Positions 8,790 to 18,725 of a DNA stretch of 64,000 nucleotides are shown here, piece after piece. The stretch comes from Clostridiales bacterium (GTDB lineage Bacteria > Bacillota > Clostridia > Oscillospirales > Acutalibacteraceae): NCBI GenBank assembly GCA_012839345.1, contig DUNN01000022.1:124001-188000 (forward strand), in the 5' to 3' direction. Each line of letters opens with the position of its first letter. The stretch's first letter is position 1. The notes beneath the pieces are model-generated. The model saw nothing but the letters and a program-made list of their open reading frames with translations, was not told the origin of the DNA and searched no databases. The translations under genes and the position numbers were made by a program.

Positions 8790-11700
8790 ATGCTGCTGAA
8801 ATCACTTGAAATTCAGGGTTTTAAAACCTTTCCCGATAAAACTATACTTACTTTCGACCGTGGAATTACGGCGGTGGTCGGCCCAAATGGAAGCGGAAAA
8901 AGCAATATCAGCGACGCGGTTCGCTGGGTTTTGGGCGAACAGTCCACCCGCACGCTGCGCTGCACCAAAATGGAAGACGTTATCTTCAACGGCACGCCCA
9001 CCCGCAAAGCGCTGGGGTACGCAGAGGTAACGCTGAATATCGACAATTCTTCACGCGCCCTGCCCTTTGATAACGACAGCATAGCCGTTACGCGCCGATA
9101 TTACCGTTCCGGGGAAAGCGAATACCTAATTAACAAGGTTTCCGTCCGGCTGAAGGATATTAACGAACTGTTTATGGATACCGGCCTTGGCCGGGACGGC
9201 TATTCTATTATTGGTCAGGGTAAAATCGACAGTATCGTTGCTGCCCGCTCGGAAGACCGCCGTGAAATTTTTGAGGAGGCGGCGGGAATTTCCCGTTTCC
9301 GCTACCGCAAAGAGGAATCGGAACGCCGGCTGGGTCAGGCGGAGGAAAACCTGCTTCGTCTGCGCGACATCGTTTCCGAACTGGAGGGGCGCATCGGACC
9401 GCTGAAGGAGCAGTCCGAAAAGGCGCAGAAATACCTGGAATACGCACAGGAAAAGCGTTCGGTGGAAATTGGCCTGTGGCTGAATACGCTGGAAGAATCC
9501 GGCCGTACCCTGCGTGAATACGATGATAAAATCACGCTGGCCCGTACACAGCATGAGGCTGCGGAGCTGGAACTGCAGGAAATCGATGCGCAGATTGAAG
9601 ACAATTTCAGCCAGTCCAACGCCTGCGGGGCAAAAGCGGACGAAATCCGTCAGCAGGCTGCAGGCCTGGAGGAAGCTGCCGCCAAAAAAGACAGCGAAGC
9701 GCTGGTTTTGCAGAACGATATCCTCCATAACAAAGAAAATATTAACCGCATCCGCCGTGAAATAGAGCAGAGCGCGCAGTCCGGCCAGGATATGGACCGC
9801 CAGATTGAAGAAAAGAATCGGCAGATTGCGGAAAAGAACGATTACATAAAGCGCAAGCAAAAGGAGTCGGATGCGCTGAATATTCGGATGGAGCAAATCC
9901 GCCGCACCATGAGCGAATCCGACGCCGGAATTGACCAATACACACAGAAAATCAATACACTAAACGGGCAGGCAACGGATGCTAAACTGGCAGAAATGAC
10001 CTCTTCATCCGCCATTTCCGAAATCAGCCTGCGTCTGACCTCCGTGGAAAAATCTATTCAGATCAAACAGACGCAGCTGCAGGAACTGCAGAAGGCCGCG
10101 GAAGACTATGCCAAAATGCTGGCCGATACCGACGAGCGCATTACCGCCCTCAACAACGCAGTCAAGGGCTATGAAATGCGCCTGACCTCCCGCCGCCAGC
10201 ACATGGAGGCGGCAAAGCAGCAAAACGAAAAACTTCGGCTGGACGCGCAGGAATGTGCCCGCCGCGCTCATCTTTTAGAGGAACTGGAACGCAATCTGGA
10301 GGGCTTCTCGCAAAGCGTAAAAACCGTGATGAAGGAAGCCGGAAGGGGTAACCTCAGTGGAATCCATGGCCCGGTTTCGCGCATTCTCAAGGTTCCAAGC
10401 AAATACGCCGTTGCCATTGAAACCGCGCTCGGTGCCGCCATGCAGAATATCGTGGTGGAAAATGAGCAGGACGCGAAGCGTGCCATCCAGCTGTTAAAAC
10501 AAAAGGACTCCGGCCGCGCAACCTTTCTGCCGGTTTCCACCATCAAAGGAAGCGTCTTACAGGAACAAGGGCTGGAAAACTGCCCAGGGTTTGTGGGAAT
10601 TGCGGGCCGCCTTTGTTCCTGCGAACCGAAATATAACGGAATTTTGAACTCCCTGCTCGGCCGCATTGCCGTGGCGGAGGATTTGGACAGCGCGGTGGCC
10701 ATCGCGCGCCGTTACAGCTACCGGTTCCGCATTGTTACGCTGGACGGCCAGGTGGTTAATGCGGGCGGCTCCCTGACGGGTGGTTCGCTTGCGCGAAACT
10801 CCGGTCTGCTCAGCCGTGCTTCAGAAATTGAGCGCCTCAAAGCGCAGGCGCAGGAGCTTGGCGCAAAAGCGGAGCAGTCCGCCGCCGCGCTGAAAGCGGC
10901 AACCGAAGAGGTCTCCGCTGCTGAAGCGGCGCTGACGGCGTCTAAGGCAGAGCTTTCTTCCGCACAGGAGGAACGCTACAAAATCAACACCGAGCATCAG
11001 CGCGCCCTTGCGGACGCGTTAACGGTGGATCGCGACCAAAAAGCCCTTGTGGAAGAGCAAAGCACCGCTTCTGCCCGTTTGGAGGAGCAGAAGCGAATTC
11101 AGGCCGAGGCGCGTGAAAAATCCCGCCGAGTAACCGAACAAATCGTCGCGCTGCAAGCAGAACTGAATCAAATCAGCGGGAACCGGAGCGAGCAGAACCG
11201 CAAATGCGAGGAAATTACCGCACAGCTGCAGGAAATCCGGATAGCGTGCCTGACTGCCCAGAAAGATATTGAATCCCAGAATGCGGCTATTGCGGAAATT
11301 GAACGCCGCAAGCTGGAGCATGTCGACCGGATGGAATCCCAGGAGCAGGAAATCAAAGCACTCGAAGAATCCAGCGCTTCGCTTTCCGTTCAGATCGACG
11401 AACTGAAAAAGCAGGCGGAAGCCCTGCGTGCGCAGGCGGAGCAGTCCAAAGGGCAAATCGAAGCGCTTCAAGCCAAGCGTCTGGAATACGAGCGCCTTTC
11501 CACCGAACTGCGCGCGAAGGAACGTGACAAGTCGGCGGAAAAGGAAACCATCGGTCATGAACTGGCGCGTCTGGAAGAACGCAAGGCCGGGCTTCAGAAA
11601 GAATACGATGAAATTATCAGTCGTTTGTGGGAAGAATATGAGCTGACCCGCCGTGAGGCGGAAGAATCCGTGGCGAAAGTCGAGGATGCCGCCAAAGCGC

Positions 11701-12368
11701 AGAAACGCCTGAACGAACTCAAAAATCGAATCAAGGAACTCGGCGCGGTCAATCTAGCCGCGGTCGAGGAATATAAAGAAGTATCCGAACGCTACGAATT
11801 TATGTCCACGCAGGTTGCCGATGTGGAAAAGAGCCGCGACGAGCTGAAAAAACTGATCGGCGAACTGACTACCCAGATGAAGGACCTGTTTACCGTACGT
11901 TTTCAGCAGATTGCGGGGCACTTCAAACAGACCTTCCGCGAACTGTTTGGAGGCGGCGACGCGGAGCTGTCGCTCAGTGATCCGGAAGATCTTCTGAACT
12001 GCGGCATTGAAATTGCGGTTCAGCCGCCGGGCAAAATTGTTGCGCATCTGGAGTCGCTTTCCGGCGGCGAAAAAGCACTGGTTGCCATCGCTCTGTATTT
12101 TGCCATAATGAAGGTCAATCCTCCGCCGTTCTGTGTGCTGGATGAAATTGAGGCCGCTCTGGATGATGTGAACGTTGACCGTTTTGCCGCGTACCTGCGC
12201 CGGATGAACGAGAACACGCAGTTTATCGTGATTACCCACCGCCGCGGCAGTATGGAGGAAGCCGACGTGCTGTACGGCGTTACCATGCAGGACGAGGGCG
12301 TTTCCAAGCTGTTGGAGCTCCGAGTTTCGGAAATTGAATCGGCTTTGGGAATGAAAGAAGAAATATGA
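8790..12368 (+). CDS. smc: Chromosome segregation protein SMC
   Basis: A 1192-residue SMC ATPase, the core of the condensin-like SMC-ScpAB complex that folds and segregates the chromosome. Walker A is GPNGSGKSNISDAV near residue 32. Long coiled coils flank a hinge at about 500-670. The C-terminal signature LSGGEKALVAIAL and Walker B FCVLDEIEAALDD lie near 1090-1130. The ATG at 8790 is preceded by AAAGGGG at 8775-8781 and starts the expected N terminus MLLKSLEIQGFKTF. A longer in-frame extension to 8718 is not family-like. Length is normal for bacterial SMC. Confidence 0.97.
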   Translation: MLLKSLEIQGFKTFPDKTILTFDRGITAVVGPNGSGKSNISDAVRWVLGEQSTRTLRCTKMEDVIFNGTPTRKALGYAEVTLNIDNSSRALPFDNDSIAVTRRYYRSGESEYLINKVSVRLKDINELFMDTGLGRDGYSIIGQGKIDSIVAARSEDRREIFEEAAGISRFRYRKEESERRLGQAEENLLRLRDIVSELEGRIGPLKEQSEKAQKYLEYAQEKRSVEIGLWLNTLEESGRTLREYDDKITLARTQHEAAELELQEIDAQIEDNFSQSNACGAKADEIRQQAAGLEEAAAKKDSEALVLQNDILHNKENINRIRREIEQSAQSGQDMDRQIEEKNRQIAEKNDYIKRKQKESDALNIRMEQIRRTMSESDAGIDQYTQKINTLNGQATDAKLAEMTSSSAISEISLRLTSVEKSIQIKQTQLQELQKAAEDYAKMLADTDERITALNNAVKGYEMRLTSRRQHMEAAKQQNEKLRLDAQECARRAHLLEELERNLEGFSQSVKTVMKEAGRGNLSGIHGPVSRILKVPSKYAVAIETALGAAMQNIVVENEQDAKRAIQLLKQKDSGRATFLPVSTIKGSVLQEQGLENCPGFVGIAGRLCSCEPKYNGILNSLLGRIAVAEDLDSAVAIARRYSYRFRIVTLDGQVVNAGGSLTGGSLARNSGLLSRASEIERLKAQAQELGAKAEQSAAALKAATEEVSAAEAALTASKAELSSAQEERYKINTEHQRALADALTVDRDQKALVEEQSTASARLEEQKRIQAEAREKSRRVTEQIVALQAELNQISGNRSEQNRKCEEITAQLQEIRIACLTAQKDIESQNAAIAEIERRKLEHVDRMESQEQEIKALEESSASLSVQIDELKKQAEALRAQAEQSKGQIEALQAKRLEYERLSTELRAKERDKSAEKETIGHELARLEERKAGLQKEYDEIISRLWEEYELTRREAEESVAKVEDAAKAQKRLNELKNRIKELGAVNLAAVEEYKEVSERYEFMSTQVADVEKSRDELKKLIGELTTQMKDLFTVRFQQIAGHFKQTFRELFGGGDAELSLSDPEDLLNCGIEIAVQPPGKIVAHLESLSGGEKALVAIALYFAIMKVNPPPFCVLDEIEAALDDVNVDRFAAYLRRMNENTQFIVITHRRGSMEEADVLYGVTMQDEGVSKLLELRVSEIESALGMKEEI

Positions 12369-12428
12369 TATCATGATATTGTAATAATATAGTAGAATGA
12401 TATTGTGAAGATAAAAGGAGGCTGCCGA

Positions 12429-13340
12429 ATGGGTTTCTTTTCAAAAATAAAGGAAGGCCTGAAAAAAACAAGGGACAGCATGAGCAAACAAGTAGAAATT
12501 ATGCTGAATTCCTTTACCAAAATTGACGAATCCCTTTTTGAAGAACTGGAAGAGCTGTTGGTCATGGGGGATGTTGGCGTCCACACAGCAGAACATATCT
12601 GCAACACGCTGCGCAAACAGGTGAAAGAGCAGGGTGTGACCGACCCGAACAAGATTTACGACATGATTCGGGAAATCGTTACGGATATGATGCGCGGCGG
12701 CGAAGAGCTGAACATTAGCACAAAGCCTTCCGTGATTCTTGTCATTGGGGTGAACGGTGTTGGAAAGACAACCACAATCGGAAAAATTGCCTCCCGTCTA
12801 ATCAAGGAAGAAAAGAAAAAAGTAATTCTGGGAGCGGCGGATACCTTCCGTGCGGCTGCCATTGAGCAGCTGGAAGTTTGGGCGGAACGCTCCGGCGCCG
12901 ATTTGGTGAAACAGGCGGAAGGCAGCGACCCTGCCTCCGTTGTATTTGATTCCATCGCCGCCGCTAAGGCGCGCAGTGCGGATGTTGTTATTTGCGACAC
13001 CGCCGGCCGCCTGCACAATAAAAAGCATCTGATGGATGAGCTGTCGAAAATTAACCGCGTTATTGACCGCGAATTGCCTGGGGCGGACAAAGAAGTGCTG
13101 CTTGTTCTGGATGCCACCACAGGGCAGAATGCTGTAAATCAGGCGCGCGAATTCAAAAATGCCGCTAATATTACCGGAATTGTGCTGACCAAGCTAGATG
13201 GAACAGCGCGTGGCGGCGTGGTTCTCGCTATCCGTGAAGAACTGGATCTCCCCGTAAAATTTATCGGCGTGGGCGAACAGGTGGACGATTTACAGCCGTT
13301 CCACGCGGAGGAATTTGCGGCGGCATTGTTTGAACGGTAA
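12429..13340 (+). CDS. ftsY: Signal recognition particle receptor FtsY
   Basis: A 303-residue SRP receptor GTPase that docks ribosome-SRP complexes at the membrane. It has only a short N-terminal N domain with no long acidic A domain, as in many Firmicutes. G motifs are GVNGVGKTTTIGKIA near residue 107, DTAGRLHNKKHLMDEL near 190 and TKLDGTARGG near 248. The start at 12429 follows a strong AAAGGAGG at 12414-12421. smc lies 60 nt upstream across an AT-rich gap with a perfect 10-bp palindrome ATGATATCAT (12365-12374) and two copies of ATGATATTGT. ffh, often near ftsY, is not next to it. Confidence 0.96.
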   Translation: MGFFSKIKEGLKKTRDSMSKQVEIMLNSFTKIDESLFEELEELLVMGDVGVHTAEHICNTLRKQVKEQGVTDPNKIYDMIREIVTDMMRGGEELNISTKPSVILVIGVNGVGKTTTIGKIASRLIKEEKKKVILGAADTFRAAAIEQLEVWAERSGADLVKQAEGSDPASVVFDSIAAAKARSADVVICDTAGRLHNKKHLMDELSKINRVIDRELPGADKEVLLVLDATTGQNAVNQAREFKNAANITGIVLTKLDGTARGGVVLAIREELDLPVKFIGVGEQVDDLQPFHAEEFAAALFER

Positions 13341-13358
13341 GAGAGGAACCATAAAATT

Positions 13359-13949
13359 ATGGCTACATTTGTAATTGCGACTCATAATGTGGGCAAACTG
13401 AAAGAATTGGAACGGATTCTTGCTCCGCTTCATATCCGTGCTGTTACCGCGGATTTGGAGGAAGTGGAAGAAACCGGAACTACCTTTGAAGAAAACGCGT
13501 TTTTAAAAGCGGATGCCGCTTGCCGCCAGACCGGTATGCCCGCCGTTGCGGATGATTCGGGGCTGATGGTGGACGTCTTAAATGGGGAACCGGGCATTTA
13601 TTCCGCGCGGTACGCCGGGGAAAATGCGACCGACGCGGACCGCATTCAAAAGCTGTTGGATCATTTAAAAGGCGTGCCGCGTGAGCGGCGTACAGCAAAG
13701 TTTGTCTGTGCGATTTGCTGCGTGTTCCCAAACGGTGAGAAAATCACCGTGCGAGGAGAATGCCCCGGCATTATTGCGGATGCGCCGCAGGGAACGGGCG
13801 GCTTCGGCTATGACCCCATATTTTTGGTCAATGGGAAATCATTTGGCGAGCTAGACCCCATCGAAAAGGATAAAATCAGCCACCGCGGCATCGCGCTCCG
13901 GCAGCTGGCCAAAGAATTAGAAAAAATGAAGGAGAACTTTTCATGCTGA
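13359..13949 (+). CDS. rdgB: XTP/dITP diphosphatase (RdgB/HAM1 family)
   Basis: A 196-residue house-cleaning pyrophosphatase that removes non-canonical purine nucleotides such as dITP and XTP. The N terminus FVIATHNVGKLKELERIL carries the conserved substrate-binding THN..K segment. ADDSGLMVDVLNGEPGIYSA near residue 66 holds the metal-binding acidic pair. GFGYDPIF near 148 and SHRGIALRQL near 177 complete the family set. It follows ftsY by 18 nt and overlaps yhbY by 7 nt, so it is part of an operon. Confidence 0.95.
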   Translation: MATFVIATHNVGKLKELERILAPLHIRAVTADLEEVEETGTTFEENAFLKADAACRQTGMPAVADDSGLMVDVLNGEPGIYSARYAGENATDADRIQKLLDHLKGVPRERRTAKFVCAICCVFPNGEKITVRGECPGIIADAPQGTGGFGYDPIFLVNGKSFGELDPIEKDKISHRGIALRQLAKELEKMKENFSC

Positions 13950-14248
13950 CAAGCAAACAGCGCGCTTATCTGCGCTCCCTTGCAAACGACATCGACACCA
14001 TTGTAATGATCGGGAAATCCGGCATCGGTCCGGAGCTGATCCATCAGGCGGACGACGCGCTCACCGCGCGGGAGCTGATTAAGGCCAAGGTACTGGAAAC
14101 TTCCCCGGTAAAAGCCAAGGAGGCGGCACAGCAGGTTGCGGAGCAGACGCAGTCCGAAGTGGTGCAGGTCATCGGTTCCAAATTCGTTCTTTACCGTAAA
14201 AATACAAAAGAACCGAAAATAACTCTTCCATTCGCGCCGAAAAAGTAA
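13943..14248 (+). CDS. yhbY: YhbY-type (CRM domain) RNA-binding protein
   Basis: A 101-residue single CRM-domain protein. It begins LTSKQRAYLRSLANDID, has the conserved glycine-rich loop MIGKSGIGPELI near residue 26, and ends with an RNA-binding strand near VIGSKFVLYRK. YhbY proteins associate with pre-50S ribosomal particles. The start overlaps the rdgB stop, and the RBS AAGGAGAA lies inside rdgB. nadD, yqeK and rsfS downstream form a common ribosome/NAD block. Confidence 0.92.
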   Translation: MLTSKQRAYLRSLANDIDTIVMIGKSGIGPELIHQADDALTARELIKAKVLETSPVKAKEAAQQVAEQTQSEVVQVIGSKFVLYRKNTKEPKITLPFAPKK

Positions 14249-14267
14249 TATGATATAAATTACTATA

Positions 14268-14307
14268 ACGTTTTTACTTCCGGAAAGACGGATTTTGGTA
14301 AAAACGT
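14268..14307. repeat. Perfect 10-bp inverted repeat upstream of nadD
   Basis: ACGTTTTTAC (14268-14277) and GTAAAAACGT (14298-14307) are exact reverse complements. The 20-nt interior contains a further CCG/CGG pair. It lies in the 109-nt gap between yhbY and nadD. There is no U-tail, so it may be an operator or an RNA hairpin rather than a terminator. Confidence 0.55.
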
Positions 14308-14357
14308 ACTTGTCAGCGTGATTTGAAATATGAAGCGACATTTGTTTAGGAAAGAAA

Positions 14358-14957
14358 ATGCAGAAAATAGCTGTTTACGGCGGAACGTTTAATCCAATTC
14401 ACAATGGGCATATTCATGTGGCAAAGCAGTTTGCTCGGCTGCTTGGGGTGGAGCACGTTCTGCTGATTCCCACAATGGTACCGCCTCATAAAGAGGCACC
14501 CGACCTGGCCCCCGCCGACGACCGGCTCGCTATGTGCCGGCTTGCCGAGCCGCAAACATTGTTTCAGGTCAGCGATCTGGAGCTTCGTCGTGAAGGCCCA
14601 AGCTATACCGCTGATACGCTGAAGGAGCTGAAACAGCTTTACCCGAACTCGGAGCTTTATCTTCTAATGGGTGAGGATATGTTCCTGACCGTTCAGAATT
14701 GGTGGCATCCGGAGGTTTTGTACGCGCTTTCCACTCTTTGTGCCGCGCCTCGCAGCGCGAGCGGCACGAAAAACCTGATGGAACACGCCAAACTGCTGGA
14801 GCGCAGCGGAGCAAGGTCCTATATTGCAGACATTGAATATCTGCCGGTTTCTTCTACCATGGTGCGCAGTGCGGTGAAGCATGGTCAACGAATCTCCGAA
14901 CTCGTGCCTTCCCCGGTAGAACGCTATATTTATGAACATCATTTATATTTGGAGTGA
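14358..14957 (+). CDS. nadD: Nicotinate-nucleotide adenylyltransferase
   Basis: A 199-residue NadD that adenylates nicotinate mononucleotide to deamido-NAD. The nucleotidyltransferase motif GGTFNPIHNGHIHVAKQF (from residue 8) contains the HxGH signature. SSTMVRSAVKHGQ near residue 170 is the C-terminal ISSTxxR-type motif. The RBS AGGAAAG lies just upstream. It ends 6 nt before the preferred yqeK start. The nadD-yqeK-rsfS order is highly conserved in Firmicutes. Confidence 0.95.
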   Translation: MQKIAVYGGTFNPIHNGHIHVAKQFARLLGVEHVLLIPTMVPPHKEAPDLAPADDRLAMCRLAEPQTLFQVSDLELRREGPSYTADTLKELKQLYPNSELYLLMGEDMFLTVQNWWHPEVLYALSTLCAAPRSASGTKNLMEHAKLLERSGARSYIADIEYLPVSSTMVRSAVKHGQRISELVPSPVERYIYEHHLYLE

Positions 14958-14962
14958 CTGTA

Positions 14963-15535
14963 ATGAAGGATTTGGAAACCTATAAAAGCATTATACGGCC
15001 GTTTTTGGGGGAGAAACGGTTTTATCATTCGGTATGTGTCAGTGAAGCCGCTGTAGAGCTCGCCAAAAAATACGGCGCAAACGAAGAAAAGGCGGCAGTT
15101 GCCGGAATCCTGCACGATATTATGAAGGATACTCCGTCGGATGAACAGCTGAAAATGATGACGCGTTACGATATTATCCTAAGCGATGTGGAGCGCAGGG
15201 CCCCGAAGCTTTGGCATGCCATACTGGGTGAAGCATATTTGGAACAAGAACTGAAAATTTCGGACCACGATATTCTGGATGCCGTACGGTATCATACCAC
15301 CGCACGTGCCAACATGTCTTTGTTGGAAAAAGTCCTGTTTATCGCCGACTTTATTTCCGCTGACCGGGACTATACCGGAGTGGAAAATATGCGCCGTGCC
15401 GCGAAGGTCAGTCTGGAGGAGGCCATGGTGGAAGGCCTTACCTTTAACATTAAGGACCTTGCCTCCGGCTACAAGCCAATACATCCCGACACCATTTCCG
15501 CCTATAATCAGGTGGTTGTGATGTATAAATCCTAA
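14963..15535 (+). CDS. yqeK: YqeK-type HD-domain Ap4A hydrolase
   Basis: A 190-residue HD-domain phosphohydrolase, expected to cleave diadenosine tetraphosphate symmetrically. The first metal ligand is in RFYHSVCVSEAA, the HD pair in AGILHDIMKDTPSDEQ, and further ligands in WHAILGEAYLEQ and VRYHTTARANMSLLEK. ADFISADRDYTGVENMR near residue 125 is typical of YqeK. The ATG at 14963 is chosen because GGAG lies 8 nt upstream; a GTG at 14954 would overlap that site. Confidence 0.92.
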   Translation: MKDLETYKSIIRPFLGEKRFYHSVCVSEAAVELAKKYGANEEKAAVAGILHDIMKDTPSDEQLKMMTRYDIILSDVERRAPKLWHAILGEAYLEQELKISDHDILDAVRYHTTARANMSLLEKVLFIADFISADRDYTGVENMRRAAKVSLEEAMVEGLTFNIKDLASGYKPIHPDTISAYNQVVVMYKS

Positions 15536-15567
15536 TTTTGATTTAATATTTTGAAAGGTTGTTGAGA

Positions 15568-15918
15568 ATGGAACCATTGGAACTTGCCACCGCAGCAGCT
15601 GAAATACTGGATAACAAAAAAGCAATTGATTTAAAAGTAATTGGAATTAAGGATATTTCCGTTTTGGCGGATTATTTTGTCATTGCGACTGGTACCAGCA
15701 ATACTCATGTAAAATCATTGGCTGATGAAGTTGAATTTAAGCTGAAAGAGCGGAATGTTACCCCGCAGCATACGGAGGGATATCATTCCAATTCCTGGGT
15801 TGTTTTGGATTACGGCAACGTGATTGTTCATGTGTTTACTCCCGAGTCCAGGCAGTTCTATGATCTTGACCGTCTGTGGCAGGATGGCGAGACTGTTGCG
15901 ATTCCGGGTATTGAATAA
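15568..15918 (+). CDS. rsfS: Ribosome silencing factor RsfS
   Basis: A 116-residue RsfS/Iojap protein. It binds L14 and blocks subunit joining under starvation. DYFVIATGTSNTHVKSLADE near residue 31 and EGYHSNSWVVLDYGNVIVHV near 72 are the conserved core. GAAAGG lies 9 nt before the ATG at 15568; a TTG at 15559 is less likely. It follows yqeK by 32 nt and precedes leuS by 47 nt. Confidence 0.94.
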   Translation: MEPLELATAAAEILDNKKAIDLKVIGIKDISVLADYFVIATGTSNTHVKSLADEVEFKLKERNVTPQHTEGYHSNSWVVLDYGNVIVHVFTPESRQFYDLDRLWQDGETVAIPGIE

Positions 15919-15965
15919 AAACCGGAGACCGGTTCGAACTTTTTATGTACAGGAGCGAAGGATAA

Positions 15966-18374
15966 ATGAAATACGACCATAAGCAGATTGAAAAAAAGTG
16001 GCAGGACAAATGGGAAGAGACCGGCGTTTTTCACGCTTCGAACTCTTCGGATAAACCGAAATACTACACCCTGATTGAATTTCCGTATCCATCCGGGCAG
16101 GGGCTGCACGTCGGTCACCCGCGCTCCTATACCGCCCTTGATATTGTGGCGCGTAAACGCCGCCTGCAGGGCTACAATGTGTTGTATCCAATCGGATGGG
16201 ACGCATTTGGCCTGCCGACCGAAAACTTTGCGATTAAGAATCATGTGCATCCGGCGGAAGTAACAAAAAAGAACATTGCCCGCTTTAAAAGCCAGCTTCG
16301 GTCTTTGGGCATTTCCTTTGACTGGTCGCGCGAAATCAACACCACCGACCCGGAATACTACAAATGGACCCAGTGGATTTTTCTGCAGCTCTTTAAGCAT
16401 GGGCTTGCCTATAAAAAGGAAATGTCCGTCAACTGGTGTACTTCCTGCAAATGCGTTCTGGCCAATGAAGAAGTGGTCAACGGCGTCTGCGAACGTTGCG
16501 GCAGCGAAGTCATTCACCGCGTAAAATCCCAGTGGATGCTGAAAATCACCGAGTACGCCCAGCGCTTGATAGACGACCTGGAACTTGTGGATTATCCGGA
16601 ACGCGTAAAAGCGCAGCAAATTAACTGGATTGGTCGTTCCACCGGTGCGGAAGTGGATTTTTCCACAACGGCAGGCGATAAGCTGACCATTTATACCACC
16701 CGGCCGGATACCCTTTACGGCGCAACCTATATGGTGGTTTCCCCGGAACATCCGGTAATTGAAAAATGGGCGGACAAGCTGAAAAATATGGATGAAATCC
16801 GCGCGTATCAGGTAGAAGCCGCGAAAAAGTCCGACTTTGAGCGTACCGAGGTCGCCAAAGAGAAAACCGGCGTGCGGTTGGACGGCGTTTCTGCGATTAA
16901 TCCTGTCACCGGCAAAGAAATTCCGATTTTTATTTCGGATTATGTTCTGGTTTCGTACGGAACTGGTGCGATTATGGCGGTTCCCGCGCACGATACCCGC
17001 GACTGGGAATTCGCAAAGAAATTTGACCTTCCCATTATTGAAGTAGTCAAGGGCGGCGATGTACAGAACGAGCCCTTTACAGACTGCGCGACCGGAGTCA
17101 TGGTGAACTCCGGAATTCTGGACGGCCTGACCGTTGAGCAGGCCAAGAAAAAGATTATCGAGTACTTAACGGAAAAGGGAATCGGACATGCCAAGGTGAA
17201 CTTTAAGCTGCGCGACTGGGTATTCTCCCGCCAGCGCTACTGGGGCGAACCAATTCCGATTGTCCATTGCGAGAAATGCGGTTATGTTCCGGTGCCGGAA
17301 AGTGAGCTTCCGCTTCGTCTGCCGGATGTAAAATCTTATGAACCGACGGATAACGGCGAATCTCCGCTTGCCCACATGACGGACTGGGTGGAAACCACCT
17401 GCCCGCACTGCGGCGGCAAAGCCAGACGCGAAACGGATACTATGCCTCAGTGGGCAGGTTCCTCCTGGTACTTCTTGCGCTATATGGATCCGCACAATTC
17501 TAACGCGTTTGCCAGCAAGGAAGCACTCAAATACTGGGGTGAAGTTGACTGGTACAACGGCGGCATGGAGCACACCACGCTGCACCTTTTGTACAGCCGC
17601 TTCTGGCATAAATTCCTGTATGACATTGGTGAAGTTCCTACGCCGGAGCCGTACGCAAAGCGTACCAGCCACGGTATGATTTTGGGCGAGAACGGCGAAA
17701 AGATGAGCAAGTCGCGCGGAAACGTCGTAAATCCAGATGAAATTGTGGACGAGTATGGCGCGGATACCATGCGTCTGTATGAAATGTTCATCGGTGATTT
17801 TGAAAAGTCCGCTCCATGGAGTGCTGCGGGCATTAAGGGCTGCCGCCGCTTTGTCGAGCGCTACTGGAATTTGCAGAACAATATCAGCGAGGAGACTGGT
17901 ATCCGGAAAAGTTTGGAGACCTCTTTCCATAAGACAATCAAAAAAGTCGGCGAGGATATTGAAAATCTGAAATACAACACCGCAATCGCGGCACTTATGG
18001 CGCTGATGAACGACTTGGCCGACGCGGGTTCCATCACGCGTGACGAGTTGAAGATCTACACTATTCTGCTCAATCCGTTTGCTCCGCACGTTACCGAAGA
18101 AGTTTGGGAAGCGCAAAAACTTGGGGAAGGCATGGTTTGCCAGCAACAGTGGCCTTCCTACGAGAAATCTAAGTGTATGGAAGATACGATTGAAATTGCG
18201 GTACAGGTCAATGGCAAGGTGCGTGCACGCCTAAGCGTTGCAGCGGATGTGACCAAAGATGATGCCCTTGCTGCCGCAAAAGCAGAGGACAAGGTTTCTG
18301 CGGAAATCAGCGGAAAGAAGATTCTGAAAGAAATTTATGTTCCCGGCAAACTGGTAAATATTGTGGCGAAGTAA
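15966..18374 (+). CDS. leuS: Leucyl-tRNA synthetase
   Basis: An 802-residue class Ia synthetase that charges tRNA-Leu. The HIGH motif appears as HVGHP (near residue 47) and the KMSKS motif in [16 protein letters not shown] (near 580). A zinc-knuckle-like CTSCK...CERC lies near 160-180. The CP1 editing domain covers roughly 220-415 and includes the conserved [13 protein letters not shown]. The upstream gap is only 47 nt, so there is no room for a T-box leader. A strong terminator follows. Confidence 0.97.
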   Translation: MKYDHKQIEKKWQDKWEETGVFHASNSSDKPKYYTLIEFPYPSGQGLHVGHPRSYTALDIVARKRRLQGYNVLYPIGWDAFGLPTENFAIKNHVHPAEVTKKNIARFKSQLRSLGISFDWSREINTTDPEYYKWTQWIFLQLFKHGLAYKKEMSVNWCTSCKCVLANEEVVNGVCERCGSEVIHRVKSQWMLKITEYAQRLIDDLELVDYPERVKAQQINWIGRSTGAEVDFSTTAGDKLTIYTTRPDTLYGATYMVVSPEHPVIEKWADKLKNMDEIRAYQVEAAKKSDFERTEVAKEKTGVRLDGVSAINPVTGKEIPIFISDYVLVSYGTGAIMAVPAHDTRDWEFAKKFDLPIIEVVKGGDVQNEPFTDCATGVMVNSGILDGLTVEQAKKKIIEYLTEKGIGHAKVNFKLRDWVFSRQRYWGEPIPIVHCEKCGYVPVPESELPLRLPDVKSYEPTDNGESPLAHMTDWVETTCPHCGGKARRETDTMPQWAGSSWYFLRYMDPHNSNAFASKEALKYWGEVDWYNGGMEHTTLHLLYSRFWHKFLYDIGEVPTPEPYAKRTSHGMILGENGEKMSKSRGNVVNPDEIVDEYGADTMRLYEMFIGDFEKSAPWSAAGIKGCRRFVERYWNLQNNISEETGIRKSLETSFHKTIKKVGEDIENLKYNTAIAALMALMNDLADAGSITRDELKIYTILLNPFAPHVTEEVWEAQKLGEGMVCQQQWPSYEKSKCMEDTIEIAVQVNGKVRARLSVAADVTKDDALAAAKAEDKVSAEISGKKILKEIYVPGKLVNIVAK

Positions 18375-18390
18375 AGAAGAAATACAAATC

Positions 18391-18425
18391 AAAAGGAGCC
18401 GCCCGGCCGAGCCGGACAGCTCCTT
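18391..18425. terminator. Bidirectional terminator between leuS and the convergent DUF1294 gene
   Basis: AAAGGAGC and GCTCCTTT pair around an inner CCGGC/GCCGG stem. T-runs appear in both directions, so the hairpin can serve leuS on the plus strand and the DUF1294 gene on the minus strand. Confidence 0.8.
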
Positions 18426-18429
18426 TCTG

Positions 18430-18714
18430 CTATGCATAATATTTGAAGTAAAGAAAAGAACCGCAAAGTACAATCTGAAAAAAGAGGATGAGCGGAATTC
18501 CAATCATAAACTTTTTACGCTGGGTTTTGTGTCGGATTTTTTTCATGGTGATCAGCATGGCGGGGGAGCCCCCCAGAGCAGACAAAAGCAAAAGGGTGTT
18601 TTCCGGAATCCTCCATCGGTGCCGTGCCGCACGCCGTTTGTCGGAAATGGTTGCCGCCATTGCAATGAAATTAATAATAATCAGCCAGCCAATGAAATAT
18701 ATATAATCAGGCAT
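18430..18714 (-). CDS. Small membrane protein, DUF1294 family
   Basis: A 94-residue protein with three hydrophobic segments: YFIGWLIIINFIAMA near the N terminus, ENTLLLLSALGGSPAML in the middle, and IPLILFFQIVLCGSFLYF at the end. The basic stretch DKRRAARHRWRIPE and the following LLSALGGSPA match the DUF1294 pattern; function is unknown. I start at the ATG at 18714, with AAGGAAG upstream. A longer frame runs through the end of the neighbouring zinc-ribbon gene and is unlikely. It is probably co-transcribed with that gene, 11 nt upstream. Confidence 0.75.
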   Translation of the reverse strand: MPDYIYFIGWLIIINFIAMAATISDKRRAARHRWRIPENTLLLLSALGGSPAMLITMKKIRHKTQRKKFMIGIPLILFFQIVLCGSFLYFKYYA

Positions 18715-18725
18715 GTCTTTCTTCC

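Noticed and set aside
12365-12407. AT-rich palindrome and repeated ATGATATTGT between smc and ftsY as a regulatory array
   Set aside because: The region is extremely AT-rich and only 60 nt long. The repeats are within what base composition can produce, and no known operator matches.
14318-14336. GCGTGATTTGAAAT shared between the nadD upstream region and the NlpC/P60 leader (37433-37446)
   Set aside because: A 14-nt repeat is expected several times by chance in 64 kb. The surroundings do not align well, so it is not a supported element.
15919-15965. T-box leader before leuS
   Set aside because: Only 47 nt separate rsfS and leuS, with no room for a T-box and no specifier-like structure.
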